The notes: a model not told the origin generated them from the sequence alone. Shown: positions 25,663 to 34,349, counted from the stretch's first letter. The stretch: DNA of 35,468 nucleotides from Anaerosporobacter faecicola (GCF_012070565.1 NZ_JAAQRO010000050.1:1-35468), one strand, 5' to 3'. Numbers and translations: made by a program.

Positions 25663-25710
25663 GTTACCAATCGGTAACTTCATTATACTTACCGATTGGT
25701 AACGTGTCAA
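25663..25710 (-). promoter_or_regulatory. TetR promoter with twin operators
   Basis: On the minus strand TTGACA (25705-25710), 17 bp and TATAAT (25682-25687) form a consensus promoter. One operator, TTACCGATTGGTAA (25689-25702), lies in the spacer. The other, GTTACCAATCGGTAAC (25663-25678), lies just past the start site; apart from the terminal base the two are reverse complements. Such double occupancy would block polymerase. Confidence 0.88.
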
Positions 25711-25823
25711 TACAGTATGTTAATATAAACCAATATATTTATATTGGTTGGAATGGGCTTTCGCAGTAAATTTTAATGTCATCCAACAAAATGTGAAAAA
25801 ACTGTGAAAAAGGAATCAATTAC

Positions 25824-25852
25824 TTGACATAATTTATAATAAGTGTTATATA
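25824..25852 (+). promoter_or_regulatory. Promoter of the hsp20 pair
   Basis: TTGACA (25824-25829), 17 bp and TATATA (25847-25852); TATAAT two bases on is an alternative with a 19-bp spacer. No CIRCE (HrcA) or CtsR site is evident. Confidence 0.6.
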
Positions 25853-25955
25853 ATAACTATAACAAATAAAACAAAAATGATTAAGAAAGCCAATATAAAC
25901 ATTAACAACTTACCAAATCATTTCTTGATCAACATTCTATAAGGAGGAATGAATT

Positions 25956-26393
25956 ATGTTAGTACCAAGTATTTTTGAAGACAATGCAGTAACCGGTTTA
26001 TTTCATGACGTTTTTAACACAGCTGGATTCGGAAGAGACCTAAATAGTCATTTCTCAGCTATGAATATGGACGTTCAGGAATTTGATCAATCCTATCAAT
26101 TAGAGATGGAATTACCTGGATACAAGAAAGAAGATATCCATGCTGAATTAAAAGATGGGTATTTGGTTGTTGAAGCATCCCATAACCAAGAGGATACAGA
26201 GAAAGATGAGAATGGCCGATATATTCGAAGAGAACGATATTTTGGAAAATGTCAGAGAAGGATCTATGTAGGTGAAGAGGTGAAGAGAGAAGAATTAAAT
26301 GCATCCTTCGAGGATGGAATTCTGAAGATTATGATTCCGAAAAAAATGTATAAAAAGGAAGTAGAAGATAAACAATATATTCCGATTGCATAG
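25956..26393 (+). CDS. Hsp20-family small heat-shock protein
   Basis: A 145-residue alpha-crystallin-domain chaperone that holds unfolding proteins without ATP. The domain (about 33-138) has YQLEMELPGYKKEDIHAEL, RRERYFGKCQRRIYVGEEV and a conserved GILKIMIPKK end. AAGGAGG lies ~8 nt before ATG. A second copy starts 33 nt downstream, so the pair is one operon. Control by a heat repressor is not visible, so regulation is open. Confidence 0.95.
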   Translation: MLVPSIFEDNAVTGLFHDVFNTAGFGRDLNSHFSAMNMDVQEFDQSYQLEMELPGYKKEDIHAELKDGYLVVEASHNQEDTEKDENGRYIRRERYFGKCQRRIYVGEEVKREELNASFEDGILKIMIPKKMYKKEVEDKQYIPIA

Positions 26394-26425
26394 AAATCCG
26401 ACAATAAGAAAAGGGGATGGTACCA

Positions 26426-26845
26426 ATGTTTTCAAAGTATGAAATTGTTGATATGTTTGACCATGTATTTGATGATGAGGAATTTTCTAGTATGAACATA
26501 CCAGATATCATGCGAACAGATATATCAGAGATTAACGGACAGGTTCTGATGGAAATCGAATTACCAGGTTACGATCGAGAAAGTGTAAGTGCTGAATTGG
26601 AAAACGGGTATTTGATCATACGTGCAATTAAAGTGCAGTCCATTGAAGCACCTTACGAAAAACGAAATTACATTCGTAGAGAACGCAATATCGGTAGCTG
26701 TATGAGACAATATTATGTTGGCAACAGCATAAGCCGCCAGAATATACAGGCAGCGATGAAGAATGGTGTACTTCGAATACTAATTGATATCGGTGGTATG
26801 GATATAGAAGATTTCCGAAGAAAGATTGATCAAGCCTCTAATTAA
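26426..26845 (+). CDS. Hsp20-family small heat-shock protein, second copy
   Basis: A 139-residue alpha-crystallin-domain protein with VLMEIELPGYDRESVSAEL, YIRRERNIGSCMRQYYVG and GVLRILIDIGG. It shows clear but moderate resemblance to its upstream neighbour, so the duplication is old and mixed oligomers are possible. The ATG at 26426 has AAGGGG 9 nt before it; ATG 26417 abuts that site. A strong terminator follows 20 nt after the stop. Confidence 0.93.
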   Translation: MFSKYEIVDMFDHVFDDEEFSSMNIPDIMRTDISEINGQVLMEIELPGYDRESVSAELENGYLIIRAIKVQSIEAPYEKRNYIRRERNIGSCMRQYYVGNSISRQNIQAAMKNGVLRILIDIGGMDIEDFRRKIDQASN

Positions 26846-26865
26846 TTATGAATTTCGTATATACA

Positions 26866-26926
26866 AGATGTAAACGATATAGCCTCTGGAACAATCCAGA
26901 ACGCTATGCCGTTTACATCTTTTTTT
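26866..26926 (+). terminator. Intrinsic terminator of the hsp20 operon
   Basis: AGATGTAAACG pairs with CGTTTACATCT; inner ATAGC/GCTAT and CTGGA/TCCAG stems continue it, and seven Ts follow. Complementary A-rich bases on the other side are lacking, so it acts mainly on the plus strand. Confidence 0.92.
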
Positions 26927-26978
26927 ACGCGTGCAACGAGCCAAAGTCCAAGTTTACTTGAGACCTTGGCGACTGCCG

Positions 26979-27021
26979 CTATAACTTGATAAACTCGCAA
27001 AGCGTGTTTATCATAGTTTTT
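26979..27021 (+). terminator. Second terminator-like hairpin
   Basis: CTAT and GATAAAC pair with GTTTATC and ATAG around an 11-nt loop, followed by TTTTT. It lies between the hsp20 and spoVB genes in a region with further imperfect palindromes (GCCAA/TTGGC near 26940-26970; GCTTGATG/CATTCAAG near 27037-27076). Confidence 0.65.
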
Positions 27022-27108
27022 GTTCAGAGCCAAGTATGCTTGATGAAAAACATGCGATGAATACATGCATTCAAGACATGGCTGTCATCAAATTATGTAT
27101 TCTTACAT

Positions 27109-28677
27109 TCAAGATTTGGAGCGATGAAATTCCTCCAAACGAATTGCTTTTGTAATAAATAATAAAATAACATAGCAAACAACTAAAAATACGCAAAAGC
27201 TGAGAAGTAAGAGCAAACCATTCATACTGGAATGTTCTTTTATATAGAGGTAGGAACGATTGGTTAAGAAACCAACAAATGCGGTGATCAAACCTGGTTT
27301 TACAATCCAATCCATGGCATGGAATGAAATCTTAATATTTCGAAGGATTGCAAGGGTATCCAAGGTGGAGATGAATACTTGACTAACAAGCATTCCAATC
27401 AGATATCCCCAGATTCCATGTTTCGGTACGAATATGATTACAAATGCAATTCGAACACTAAGTCCTACAACGGTATTGAAGAAGGTAACATGTGGTTTTC
27501 CAAGACCATTTAAAATACTACTTAGGGTAGTGGTAAGGTAAAGAAACGGACAAAGCCATGCAAGAATGGTAAGGAAAATTCCAGCGGCTTTGTTATTGAA
27601 TACGATTAATCCAAGAGAATTTCCAAAGGTAATGAAAATCCCTGTACTTAGTATACCGATGATCAAACTGTATTTCATAGATAAAGCAGCAGTCTTGTAG
27701 ATCATATTGTTATTGCCAGCAGCTTGCGCTTCCGATACGGTAGGGAGTAGGAGTACCGCAAAAGAATTGGTAATCGTGGAAGGAAACATGATAAAGGGAA
27801 TGGACATTCCTGTTAAAACTCCATATACGCTTAGTGCCTCTGCGGTACTGAGTCCATGTTCTCGTAACATAGAAGGAATCAGGATTGCTTCTATACTGCT
27901 GAGAATCCCAATTAACAACCGATTACTGGTTAAGGGAACTGCCAACTTTAACAGGCTTCCAGCAAAGGATACCTGTTTTTTTTGTCCTGCCATACGATTC
28001 CGTATGGATTGTATTTTAAGTTTGTAAGCTGCTTGAATCTTTGAAGGTTTGATGAACAACATAGATATGATGTTGTACGCATTGGAAGCAATTTCACCTA
28101 GAACGATTCCCCATACTGCTAGTTCGCAAGCGCGTTCTGAATTAGCGACGGCGAATAGAGGAGCTAGCGCATAGACACTTACAACTCGAATAATTTGTTC
28201 AAACAACTGGGTCATTGCAGGAACACCGGCTCGTTTGATCCCGTAATAATAGCCATTGATACAGGCAGTGATACCACAAAATGGAAAGAGGTAGGACAGG
28301 ATCTTCAGGGAACCACTGCATCGACTTTCGAGTAGAATATTCGTGGCGATAAAGGAGGAATTCAGGTTTAAAAAGAAGGATAAGGTTAATGCAATGGTTA
28401 TGGAGAAGAACATTCCAGTGCGCAGGATCTTCTTTAGGTAGCGGGTGTTTCCTTTTCCAATCTCAGCAGCAATGAGACGAGAGATGGACGTTTGAATACC
28501 GGAAGCATATAGGGTAAAGCATATCCCATATACAGGGAAGATCAATTGATAGACGCCCATGTCTTCGGGTTTTAGGAGATTGGATAAAAAGATTCGGTAG
28601 AAAAAGCCGATAATACGAGTTGCAAAACCAGCTATTGTAAGGATTAAGGTACCTTTGAGGATCGAATTTTTACTCAT
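27109..28677 (-). CDS. spoVB: SpoVB-like polysaccharide/lipid flippase (MOP superfamily)
   Basis: A 522-residue membrane protein with about 14 hydrophobic segments. The start FLLKGTLILTIAGFATRIIG-type pattern and the block PEDMGVYQLIFPVYGICFTL are typical of SpoVB (stage V sporulation protein B), related to MurJ. The family moves lipid-linked precursors across the membrane; SpoVB is needed for spore cortex in Bacillus. AAAGG is about 10 nt before ATG. The gene stands alone on the minus strand. Close relatives include YtgP/MurJ-type flippases used in vegetative cells, so the sporulation role is an inference. Confidence 0.85.
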   Translation of the reverse strand: MSKNSILKGTLILTIAGFATRIIGFFYRIFLSNLLKPEDMGVYQLIFPVYGICFTLYASGIQTSISRLIAAEIGKGNTRYLKKILRTGMFFSITIALTLSFFLNLNSSFIATNILLESRCSGSLKILSYLFPFCGITACINGYYYGIKRAGVPAMTQLFEQIIRVVSVYALAPLFAVANSERACELAVWGIVLGEIASNAYNIISMLFIKPSKIQAAYKLKIQSIRNRMAGQKKQVSFAGSLLKLAVPLTSNRLLIGILSSIEAILIPSMLREHGLSTAEALSVYGVLTGMSIPFIMFPSTITNSFAVLLLPTVSEAQAAGNNNMIYKTAALSMKYSLIIGILSTGIFITFGNSLGLIVFNNKAAGIFLTILAWLCPFLYLTTTLSSILNGLGKPHVTFFNTVVGLSVRIAFVIIFVPKHGIWGYLIGMLVSQVFISTLDTLAILRNIKISFHAMDWIVKPGLITAFVGFLTNRSYLYIKEHSSMNGLLLLLSFCVFLVVCYVILLFITKAIRLEEFHRSKS

Positions 28678-28765
28678 AGATATCAGCCTTTCTCTTACTT
28701 TATTTTGACATAATTAAGTATATTAAGAAAGGAAAAAAATCATGCTAAGTTCTGTAATGATATGC

Positions 28766-28852
28766 TTGACAAGTAGTATTGAGAATGGTATCATTAACTT
28801 GACTTGATAACCAAGTAAAAAAGTCGGAATTAAATTACTCGGAATTAAATTA
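28766..28852 (+). promoter_or_regulatory. Promoter and repeats upstream of iscR
   Basis: TTGACA (28766-28771), 17 bp and TATCAT (28789-28794) form the promoter. Downstream are ACTTG-N10-CAAGT (an inverted repeat near 28797-28816) and two tandem CGGAATTAAATTA copies (28825-28837 and 28840-28852). The inverted repeat is a candidate Rrf2-type operator. Confidence 0.6.
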
Positions 28853-28871
28853 AGGGTAAGAGGTGAAGCAA

Positions 28872-29348
28872 ATGAAGTTATCAACTAAGGGAAGATATGG
28901 ATTACGAGCCATGCTTGATCTGGCACTTAATAGTGCAGAAGAAGCAGTTGCACTAAGTAGTGTAGCGGAACGACAGAATATCTCAATTAGTTACTTGGAA
29001 CAATTAATAGCAAAATTAAAAAAAGCAGGTTTAGTCAATAGTATTCGTGGAGCGCAAGGTGGTTATGTATTAGCAAAACCAGCCAAAGATATATCCGTAG
29101 GTGATATTTTACGAGCATTAGAAGGTGATCTCAATCCAGTAGATTGTGCCGAAATTATGGGTGGAGAATCCACATGTAGTGGCTCTGATTTATGTGTAAC
29201 AAAATATGTTTGGAAGCGTATTAGTGATAGTATAAATAATGCTGTGGATGAGATCATGTTATCGGAGCTTGTAGAAGAAAGTTTACAACTACGAAGCGAA
29301 CATGGAATCTTAAAGGATACAAAAATAGAGACGATGTGTGATAAATAG
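28872..29348 (+). CDS. iscR: Rrf2-family regulator, IscR-like
   Basis: A 158-residue Rrf2 regulator. An N-terminal winged helix (1-75: LSTKGRYGLRAMLDLAL, ISISYLEQLIAKLKKAGLV, RGAQGGYVL) is followed by a loop with C92, C102 and C108. E. coli IscR uses C92, C98, C104 to hold a [2Fe-2S] cluster, so the spacing here is wider but three cysteines are present; CymR proteins lack them. ATG 28872 follows GAGG by 8 nt. It heads the iscS-iscU-mnmA cluster and likely represses it when cluster supply is adequate. Confidence 0.9.
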   Translation: MKLSTKGRYGLRAMLDLALNSAEEAVALSSVAERQNISISYLEQLIAKLKKAGLVNSIRGAQGGYVLAKPAKDISVGDILRALEGDLNPVDCAEIMGGESTCSGSDLCVTKYVWKRISDSINNAVDEIMLSELVEESLQLRSEHGILKDTKIETMCDK

Positions 29349-29371
29349 AATTATTATAGGAGATGACCCAA

Positions 29372-30556
29372 ATGGATAAGAAAATTTATTTAGACAATGC
29401 AGCAACAACACCTACAAGACCAGAAGTTGTGGAAGCGATGTTACCATATTTTACAGAGTACTTTGGTAATCCTTCCAGTGTATATGAATTATCCAATGTA
29501 TGTAAGAAGGCAATTGGTAATTCCAGAGATATCATTGCAAATTCTTTAGGAGCAGATGCTGCTGAGATCTACTTCACAGCTGGTGGTTCTGAGTCTGATA
29601 ACTGGGCTTTGAAGGCAACTTGTGAAGCATACCAAGGAAAAGGTAATCATATTATTACATCGAAGATTGAACATCATGCAATTTTGCATACTTGTGAATA
29701 TCTTGAAAAACATGGTTTTGAGGTAACGTATGTTGATGTAGATGAAAATGGTGTGATTAAGTTAAGTGAATTAGAAGCAGCAATCCGTCCAACAACGATC
29801 TTGATTTCTGTCATGTTTGCGAATAATGAGATTGGTACAATTCAACCAATTAAAGAAATTGGTGAAATTGCAAAAAAACACAATATCCTGTTTCATACAG
29901 ATGCAGTTCAGGCATATGGACAACTACCAATTAATGTAGATGAGTATCATATTGATATGTTAAGTGCCAGCGGTCACAAATTAAATGGACCAAAAGGAAT
30001 TGGTTTCTTATATATACGTAAAGGCTTGAAATTAGGTTCTTTCGTACATGGCGGAGCACAGGAACGTCATAGACGTGCAGGTACAGAGAATGTACCAGGT
30101 ATTGTTGGATTTGGTAAAGCAGTTGAAATTGCAATGGCAACGATGAAAGAGAGAACAGAAAAGGAAATCGCTCTTCGTGATCATTTGATCGATCGTATGA
30201 CGAAAGAAATCCCATATACACGTTTGAATGGTCATCGTACAAAACGTTTACCAAACAATGCAAACTTTAGTTTCCAATTCATTGAAGGAGAGTCCTTACT
30301 GATCATGTTAGATATGAAAGGAATTTGTGGTTCCAGTGGTTCTGCATGTACTTCCGGTTCTTTAGACCCTTCTCATGTGTTATTAGCAATTGGACTACCT
30401 CATGAAATAGCCCATGGTTCATTACGTTTGACATTAAGTGAAGATATTACAGAAGAAAATATAGATTATGTAGTAGATCAAGTAAAAGAGATCGTAGATC
30501 GCTTACGTTCCATGTCTCCACTTTATGAAGATTATGTAAAGAAACAACAAAAATAG
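29372..30556 (+). CDS. iscS: Cysteine desulfurase (IscS/NifS)
   Basis: A 394-residue PLP enzyme that takes sulfur from cysteine and passes it to IscU and MnmA. Seen: YLDNAATTP start, PLP-lysine K203 in SASGHKLNGPKG, HTDAVQAYGQ (PLP pocket), and catalytic C326 in GSSGSACTSGS. ATG 29372 has AGGAG 9 nt upstream; the in-frame ATG at 29363 abuts it. The start lies 23 nt after the iscR stop, so cotranscription is likely. The gap to iscU is 114 nt and AT-rich; a second promoter cannot be excluded. Confidence 0.97.
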   Translation: MDKKIYLDNAATTPTRPEVVEAMLPYFTEYFGNPSSVYELSNVCKKAIGNSRDIIANSLGADAAEIYFTAGGSESDNWALKATCEAYQGKGNHIITSKIEHHAILHTCEYLEKHGFEVTYVDVDENGVIKLSELEAAIRPTTILISVMFANNEIGTIQPIKEIGEIAKKHNILFHTDAVQAYGQLPINVDEYHIDMLSASGHKLNGPKGIGFLYIRKGLKLGSFVHGGAQERHRRAGTENVPGIVGFGKAVEIAMATMKERTEKEIALRDHLIDRMTKEIPYTRLNGHRTKRLPNNANFSFQFIEGESLLIMLDMKGICGSSGSACTSGSLDPSHVLLAIGLPHEIAHGSLRLTLSEDITEENIDYVVDQVKEIVDRLRSMSPLYEDYVKKQQK

Positions 30557-30670
30557 AAATAATAAAAGAAATGGAAAAAGAATAAATATAATAGAGGAAA
30601 ATAAATATTTAGTTCGAATACGAAAATGTAATAGAATAAACGACGAATTATAGATATGGAGGAATAATCA

Positions 30671-31114
30671 ATGTACAGTGAAAAAGTTATGGATCATTTT
30701 ACAAATCCAAGAAATGTTGGTGAAATTGAAGACGCAAGTGGAGTAGGTACGGTAGGAAATGCAAAATGTGGAGATATCATGAGAATGTATCTTGATATTG
30801 ATGAAAATGGAATTATTCGAGATTGTAAATTCAAGACATTTGGTTGTGGAGCAGCTGTTGCAACAAGTAGTATGGCAACAGAATTAGTAATGGGCAAAAC
30901 GATTCAAGAAGCATTACAAGTAACGAATAAAGCAGTTATGGAAGCACTTGATGGTCTTCCACCTGTTAAAGTACACTGCTCCTTACTTGCTGAAGAAGCA
31001 ATTCATGCAGCATTATGGGATTATGCAGAAAAACATGGTATTAAGATCGAAGGATTGGAAAAACCAAAATCAGATATTCACGAAGGTGAAGAAGATGGAG
31101 CTGAGGAATACTAA
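30671..31114 (+). CDS. iscU: Fe-S cluster assembly scaffold (IscU/NifU N-terminal type)
   Basis: A 147-residue scaffold on which Fe-S clusters are built. The three ligand cysteines are C33 in NAKCGD, C59 in FGCG and C103 in VHCS, with D35 also conserved. It has a ~20-residue acidic tail (EEDGAEEY) after the core, which clostridial versions often carry. GGAGG lies ~9 nt before ATG. Its TAA overlaps the mnmA ATG (TAATG), so the two are translationally coupled. Confidence 0.95.
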   Translation: MYSEKVMDHFTNPRNVGEIEDASGVGTVGNAKCGDIMRMYLDIDENGIIRDCKFKTFGCGAAVATSSMATELVMGKTIQEALQVTNKAVMEALDGLPPVKVHCSLLAEEAIHAALWDYAEKHGIKIEGLEKPKSDIHEGEEDGAEEY

Positions 31115-32193
31115 TGGGTGAAAAGGTAGTTGTAGGTATGTCAGGAGGAGTTGACTCCTCTGTGGCAGCTCATTTATTAAAAAAAGCAGGATATGATGTG
31201 ATCGGTGTAACGATGCAAATCTGGCAGGATGAAGACCATTTTACACAAGAAGAATCAGGTGGTTGTTGTGGTCTTAGTGCAGTAGATGATGCAAGAAGAG
31301 TTGCACAGGATCTGGATATCCCATACTATGTAATGAATTTTAAACAGGAATTCAAAACAAATGTCATGGACTATTTTGTGAACGAGTATCTACAAGGTCG
31401 TACACCGAATCCATGTATTGCTTGTAATCGCTATGTAAAGTGGGAATCGTTGTTAAAACGATCATTAGACATTGGGGCAAGCTATATTGCAACAGGACAT
31501 TATGCGCGTGTTCTTAAGTTAGATAATGGTAGATATACGTTACGAAAATCAGCAACAACAGCGAAAGATCAGACCTATGCATTGTATAACCTTACCCAGT
31601 ATCAATTGTCACATACGTTGATGCCAGTTGGAGAGTACACAAAGGATGAAATCCGTCTGATTGCAGAGGATATTAATTTACGTGTTGCTCATAAACCAGA
31701 CAGCCAAGAAATCTGTTTTATACCAGATAACGATTATGCCAAATTCATCGAAGAGAATTCAGGTGAGAAGATTGTTTCAGGTAATTTCGTGAATACAGCT
31801 GGTGAAGTGATTGGGAAACATAAGGGAATTACCCATTATACAGTTGGTCAGAGAAAGGGATTGAATCTGAGTCTAGGTCATCCTGCTTTTGTACTGGAGA
31901 TTCGTCCAGAAACCAATGAAGTAGTGATCGGTACCAATGATGAAGTGTTCTCGGACAAGTTATATGCCAATAATCTAAACTTTATGGCTATTGAAGACCT
32001 AGAAGGTAGTATGGAAGTAGAAGCAAAGATCCGTTATAGTCACCAAGGTGCAAAATGTACCATTACAAAAGTGGCAGAGGACGAAGTGCTATGTGTCTTT
32101 GACGAACCGCAACGTGCCATCACACCAGGACAAGCAGTAGTTTTCTATAAAGATGACTATATTGTTGGTGGCGGAACGATTATGAGAAAATAA
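31114..32193 (+). CDS. mnmA: tRNA 2-thiouridylase MnmA
   Basis: A 359-residue enzyme that puts sulfur on U34 of Lys, Glu and Gln tRNAs. PP-loop GMSGGVDSS at 8-16 binds ATP, nucleophile C101 in [14 protein letters not shown] and persulfide C201 in SQEICFIPD complete the site. Length matches the family. It overlaps iscU by one base (TAATG). Coupling with iscS fits the need for sulfur from the desulfurase. A terminator follows ~60 nt after the stop. Confidence 0.97.
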   Translation: MGEKVVVGMSGGVDSSVAAHLLKKAGYDVIGVTMQIWQDEDHFTQEESGGCCGLSAVDDARRVAQDLDIPYYVMNFKQEFKTNVMDYFVNEYLQGRTPNPCIACNRYVKWESLLKRSLDIGASYIATGHYARVLKLDNGRYTLRKSATTAKDQTYALYNLTQYQLSHTLMPVGEYTKDEIRLIAEDINLRVAHKPDSQEICFIPDNDYAKFIEENSGEKIVSGNFVNTAGEVIGKHKGITHYTVGQRKGLNLSLGHPAFVLEIRPETNEVVIGTNDEVFSDKLYANNLNFMAIEDLEGSMEVEAKIRYSHQGAKCTITKVAEDEVLCVFDEPQRAITPGQAVVFYKDDYIVGGGTIMRK

Positions 32194-32252
32194 GGAATTT
32201 TCAATAGTAATAGTTGAATGCAAGCATATATAAGGAAATAATTTATGATAAC

Positions 32253-32326
32253 AAATCTTCAATGAAGGGAGTGTCAAGAGTAGACAGAAATGTCAAATCA
32301 GTGGCTTTCCTCATTGAAGATTTTTT
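32253..32326 (+). terminator. Terminator of the iscR-mnmA operon
   Basis: AAATCTTCAATGA (32253-32265) pairs with TCATTGAAGATTT (32311-32323), enclosing a 45-nt loop with a small TGTC/GACA stem. Ts follow and run into the repeat at 32323. The long loop is unusual for a terminator. Confidence 0.75.
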
Positions 32327-32387
32327 CTATAATAGGAAAGTCCTCCAACTTTCCTATTATAGAAACCCTTCGTGGGATGCGCACTCG
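32323..32387. repeat. Palindromic repeat, copy B (intact)
   Basis: The hairpin has a perfect 17-bp stem: TTTCTATAATAGGAAAG (32324-32340), loop TCCTCCAA, CTTTCCTATTATAGAAA (32349-32365). It is followed by CCCTTCGTGGGATGCGCAC, with a small CCC/GGG stem. It aligns with copy A at 22817-22881. The loop contains TCCTCC, complementary to ribosome sites. No gene is encoded. Confidence 0.85.
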
Positions 32388-32481
32388 CACCACCTTATTA
32401 GCAATCCGACAGAATAGAGCAGAAAAAATCGGATATGAATCATACGAATTTGTTAGTATAGTTTTAGCGGGAGGACAAGGG

Positions 32482-33342
32482 ATGAATTATCTAGAGCAAC
32501 TAAACCAAGCGTTACAGTATATCGAAGAACATCTGGACTCTACCATTGATAAGGAGGAATTAGCAAAGATCACTGGATATTCTTTTGCATATTTTCAACG
32601 AACATTTTCTTTATTAACGAACATCACATTGGGTGAATACATACGGAGAAGGAAGATGACAAGAGCGGCCATTGATCTACGTAATGGAGAGGAACGAATT
32701 CTGGACATTGCATTAAAGTATGGATATGACTCCGCAGATTCCTTTACAAGAGCATTTCAACAACTACATGGGATTACCCCTTCATTAGCTAGAAGAGAAG
32801 GAAGTACCATCAAATCTTATCCTCCGATGACTTTTCATATCTCGATTCAGGGAGACACTTCCTTGAATTATCGATTTGAAAAAGTACATACGATGCGAAT
32901 TGTAGGAGTGAAGAAAGTTTTTGTTGCACCACAAGAGAATGAAGGAAGTGTAGATGTCTTTTGGAATGAAGTGTTTTCAGATGGAAGATACGAGCAATTA
33001 TGTACATTGCTCATGAAAGAACCTAAGGGCGTTCATGGATTTATGCAGGTAATTGATGAAAACACAGTGGAGTATACCATTGGTGTGGTGACAGATGAAA
33101 AACCACCAGAGAATATGGAGGTGTATGAAGTACCTGAAGCAAACTATGCCATATTCGAGGCAAAGGGTCCTATCCATAAAACGATGGCTGACCTATGGAG
33201 TCGAATCTTTCGGGAATGGTTGCCTACATCGGGGTATCGACATGCAGAAACCGTAGAGATTGAATGCTTTAGAAACCAAGGAAACCGCCAAGCAGAAGAT
33301 TTTCAGTATGAGATCTGGATTCCTATTAAGAGGATAAGATAA
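32482..33342 (+). CDS. AraC-family regulator with GyrI-like effector domain
   Basis: A 286-residue regulator: two HTHs in the first ~105 residues (LAKITGYSFAYFQRTFSLL, ILDIALKYGYDSADSFTRAF, LHGITPSLARR) followed by a GyrI-like ligand domain (about 125-284: YRFEKVHTMRIVGVKK, VEYTIGVVTDE, ETVEIECF). This is the order of Rob/SoxS-like and clostridial AraC-GyrI proteins, which bind small hydrophobic ligands. ATG 32482 follows GGGAGG by 7 nt; a longer frame upstream only reads through the palindromic repeat. A creatininase-family gene follows 74 nt later. Confidence 0.92.
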   Translation: MNYLEQLNQALQYIEEHLDSTIDKEELAKITGYSFAYFQRTFSLLTNITLGEYIRRRKMTRAAIDLRNGEERILDIALKYGYDSADSFTRAFQQLHGITPSLARREGSTIKSYPPMTFHISIQGDTSLNYRFEKVHTMRIVGVKKVFVAPQENEGSVDVFWNEVFSDGRYEQLCTLLMKEPKGVHGFMQVIDENTVEYTIGVVTDEKPPENMEVYEVPEANYAIFEAKGPIHKTMADLWSRIFREWLPTSGYRHAETVEIECFRNQGNRQAEDFQYEIWIPIKRIR

Positions 33343-33416
33343 TTCATAAGGGAAATGTAGATGCAGAAAGTACAGGTAGCAACTATACGTATGGAATGAA
33401 AGGATAGGGTGATTAT

Positions 33417-34283
33417 ATGGGATATTCGATATTCGAGGATACAATGGTAGATCAATCATGGGAAGAAATTGAACTTGCGGCAAAAGCAAATGTTCCTGTT
33501 TTTCTTCCTCTTGGAGTAATTGAAGAACATGGGCCACATTTACCTCTTGGTACAGATTGTTATCTTAGTTATTTTACTTGTAAGCAACTAAAGAATGCCA
33601 TGGAGAAACATGGGCAAAAGGTAATGATCGCACCACCATTTTATTGGGGAATCAATAAGGCGACCTCAGGATTTCCAGGATCGTTTTCTACTCGGCCAGA
33701 AACGATGATTGCTTTATTAGAAGATATCTTTAGTAACTTAAAAAGCTGGGGGTTTCAACATGTATTCTGCTTCAATGCACACGGTGATTATGAACATATA
33801 AAAACCGCAATCACAGCAATTGAACGTTCCAGAAAACAATTGAATATGAACATTCGATTTGTTATGGAGGGCTTTGTACTGGGACGTTATGGCTTAACCG
33901 GAGAGGAAGATAGTGTATTGCCAATTGACCTTAAGTTACCAGAGGAGATGTTCGAGGAGCAAAAAACACAAGAACGAGGAGACGAGGAAACACAAGAAGA
34001 AAAATTGGATATTCATGCTGGACAGATTGAAACTGCAGAAATGTTAAAATACTGCCCAGAGCTAGTTGATACAAAAACTGCAAAAACATTACCTTCCTAT
34101 TCGTTAACAATGGAACAGCTTAGAATCTGGAACCAAGGTGGAGAAGCAACAAGAGAGTTGGTGCCATATGGGTATGCTGGGAATCCTGCTGAGTATGGAC
34201 AGATCAATGATATAGATGAGGTTGATCAACTATTATGTGAAGCAGGAGTCAAAGCAATTATGGGATCGATTGGAAAAGAATAA
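33417..34283 (+). CDS. Creatininase-family amidohydrolase
   Basis: A 288-residue metal-dependent hydrolase of the creatininase family. Motif 1 is LPLGVIEEHGPHLPLGTD (E36/E37, H38, D47), motif 2 is NAHGDYEH near 120, and motif 3 IHAGQIETAEML near 199-210. Most members have N-G/A-H-G-G-N in motif 2; here D replaces the second G. A Lys/Glu-rich insert (about 180-198) is unusual. Substrates in the family are amides or cyclic amides; this one is unknown. It follows the AraC-GyrI gene by 74 nt and may be its target. A GGATAGGGTGAT site precedes ATG. Confidence 0.85.
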   Translation: MGYSIFEDTMVDQSWEEIELAAKANVPVFLPLGVIEEHGPHLPLGTDCYLSYFTCKQLKNAMEKHGQKVMIAPPFYWGINKATSGFPGSFSTRPETMIALLEDIFSNLKSWGFQHVFCFNAHGDYEHIKTAITAIERSRKQLNMNIRFVMEGFVLGRYGLTGEEDSVLPIDLKLPEEMFEEQKTQERGDEETQEEKLDIHAGQIETAEMLKYCPELVDTKTAKTLPSYSLTMEQLRIWNQGGEATRELVPYGYAGNPAEYGQINDIDEVDQLLCEAGVKAIMGSIGKE

Positions 34284-34349
34284 GAGATGTTTTTGGACTT
34301 TAACATATAGGAGTTGCTTTGCAAACTTTGTAAGGTACATAATTTAATC

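Larger units (their letters stand above)
25632..25955. other. Divergent intergenic region (324 nt)
   Basis: It lies between the second TetR gene (minus) and the first hsp20 gene (plus). It holds the TetR promoter with twin operators and the hsp20 promoter. Short TGTGAAAAA repeats are at about 25790-25811. No gene is seen. Confidence 0.65.

Noticed and set aside
32290-32481. N-terminal extension of the AraC-GyrI protein
   Set aside because: It reads through the terminator and palindromic repeat; the start at 32482 has a ribosome site and matches the AraC family.
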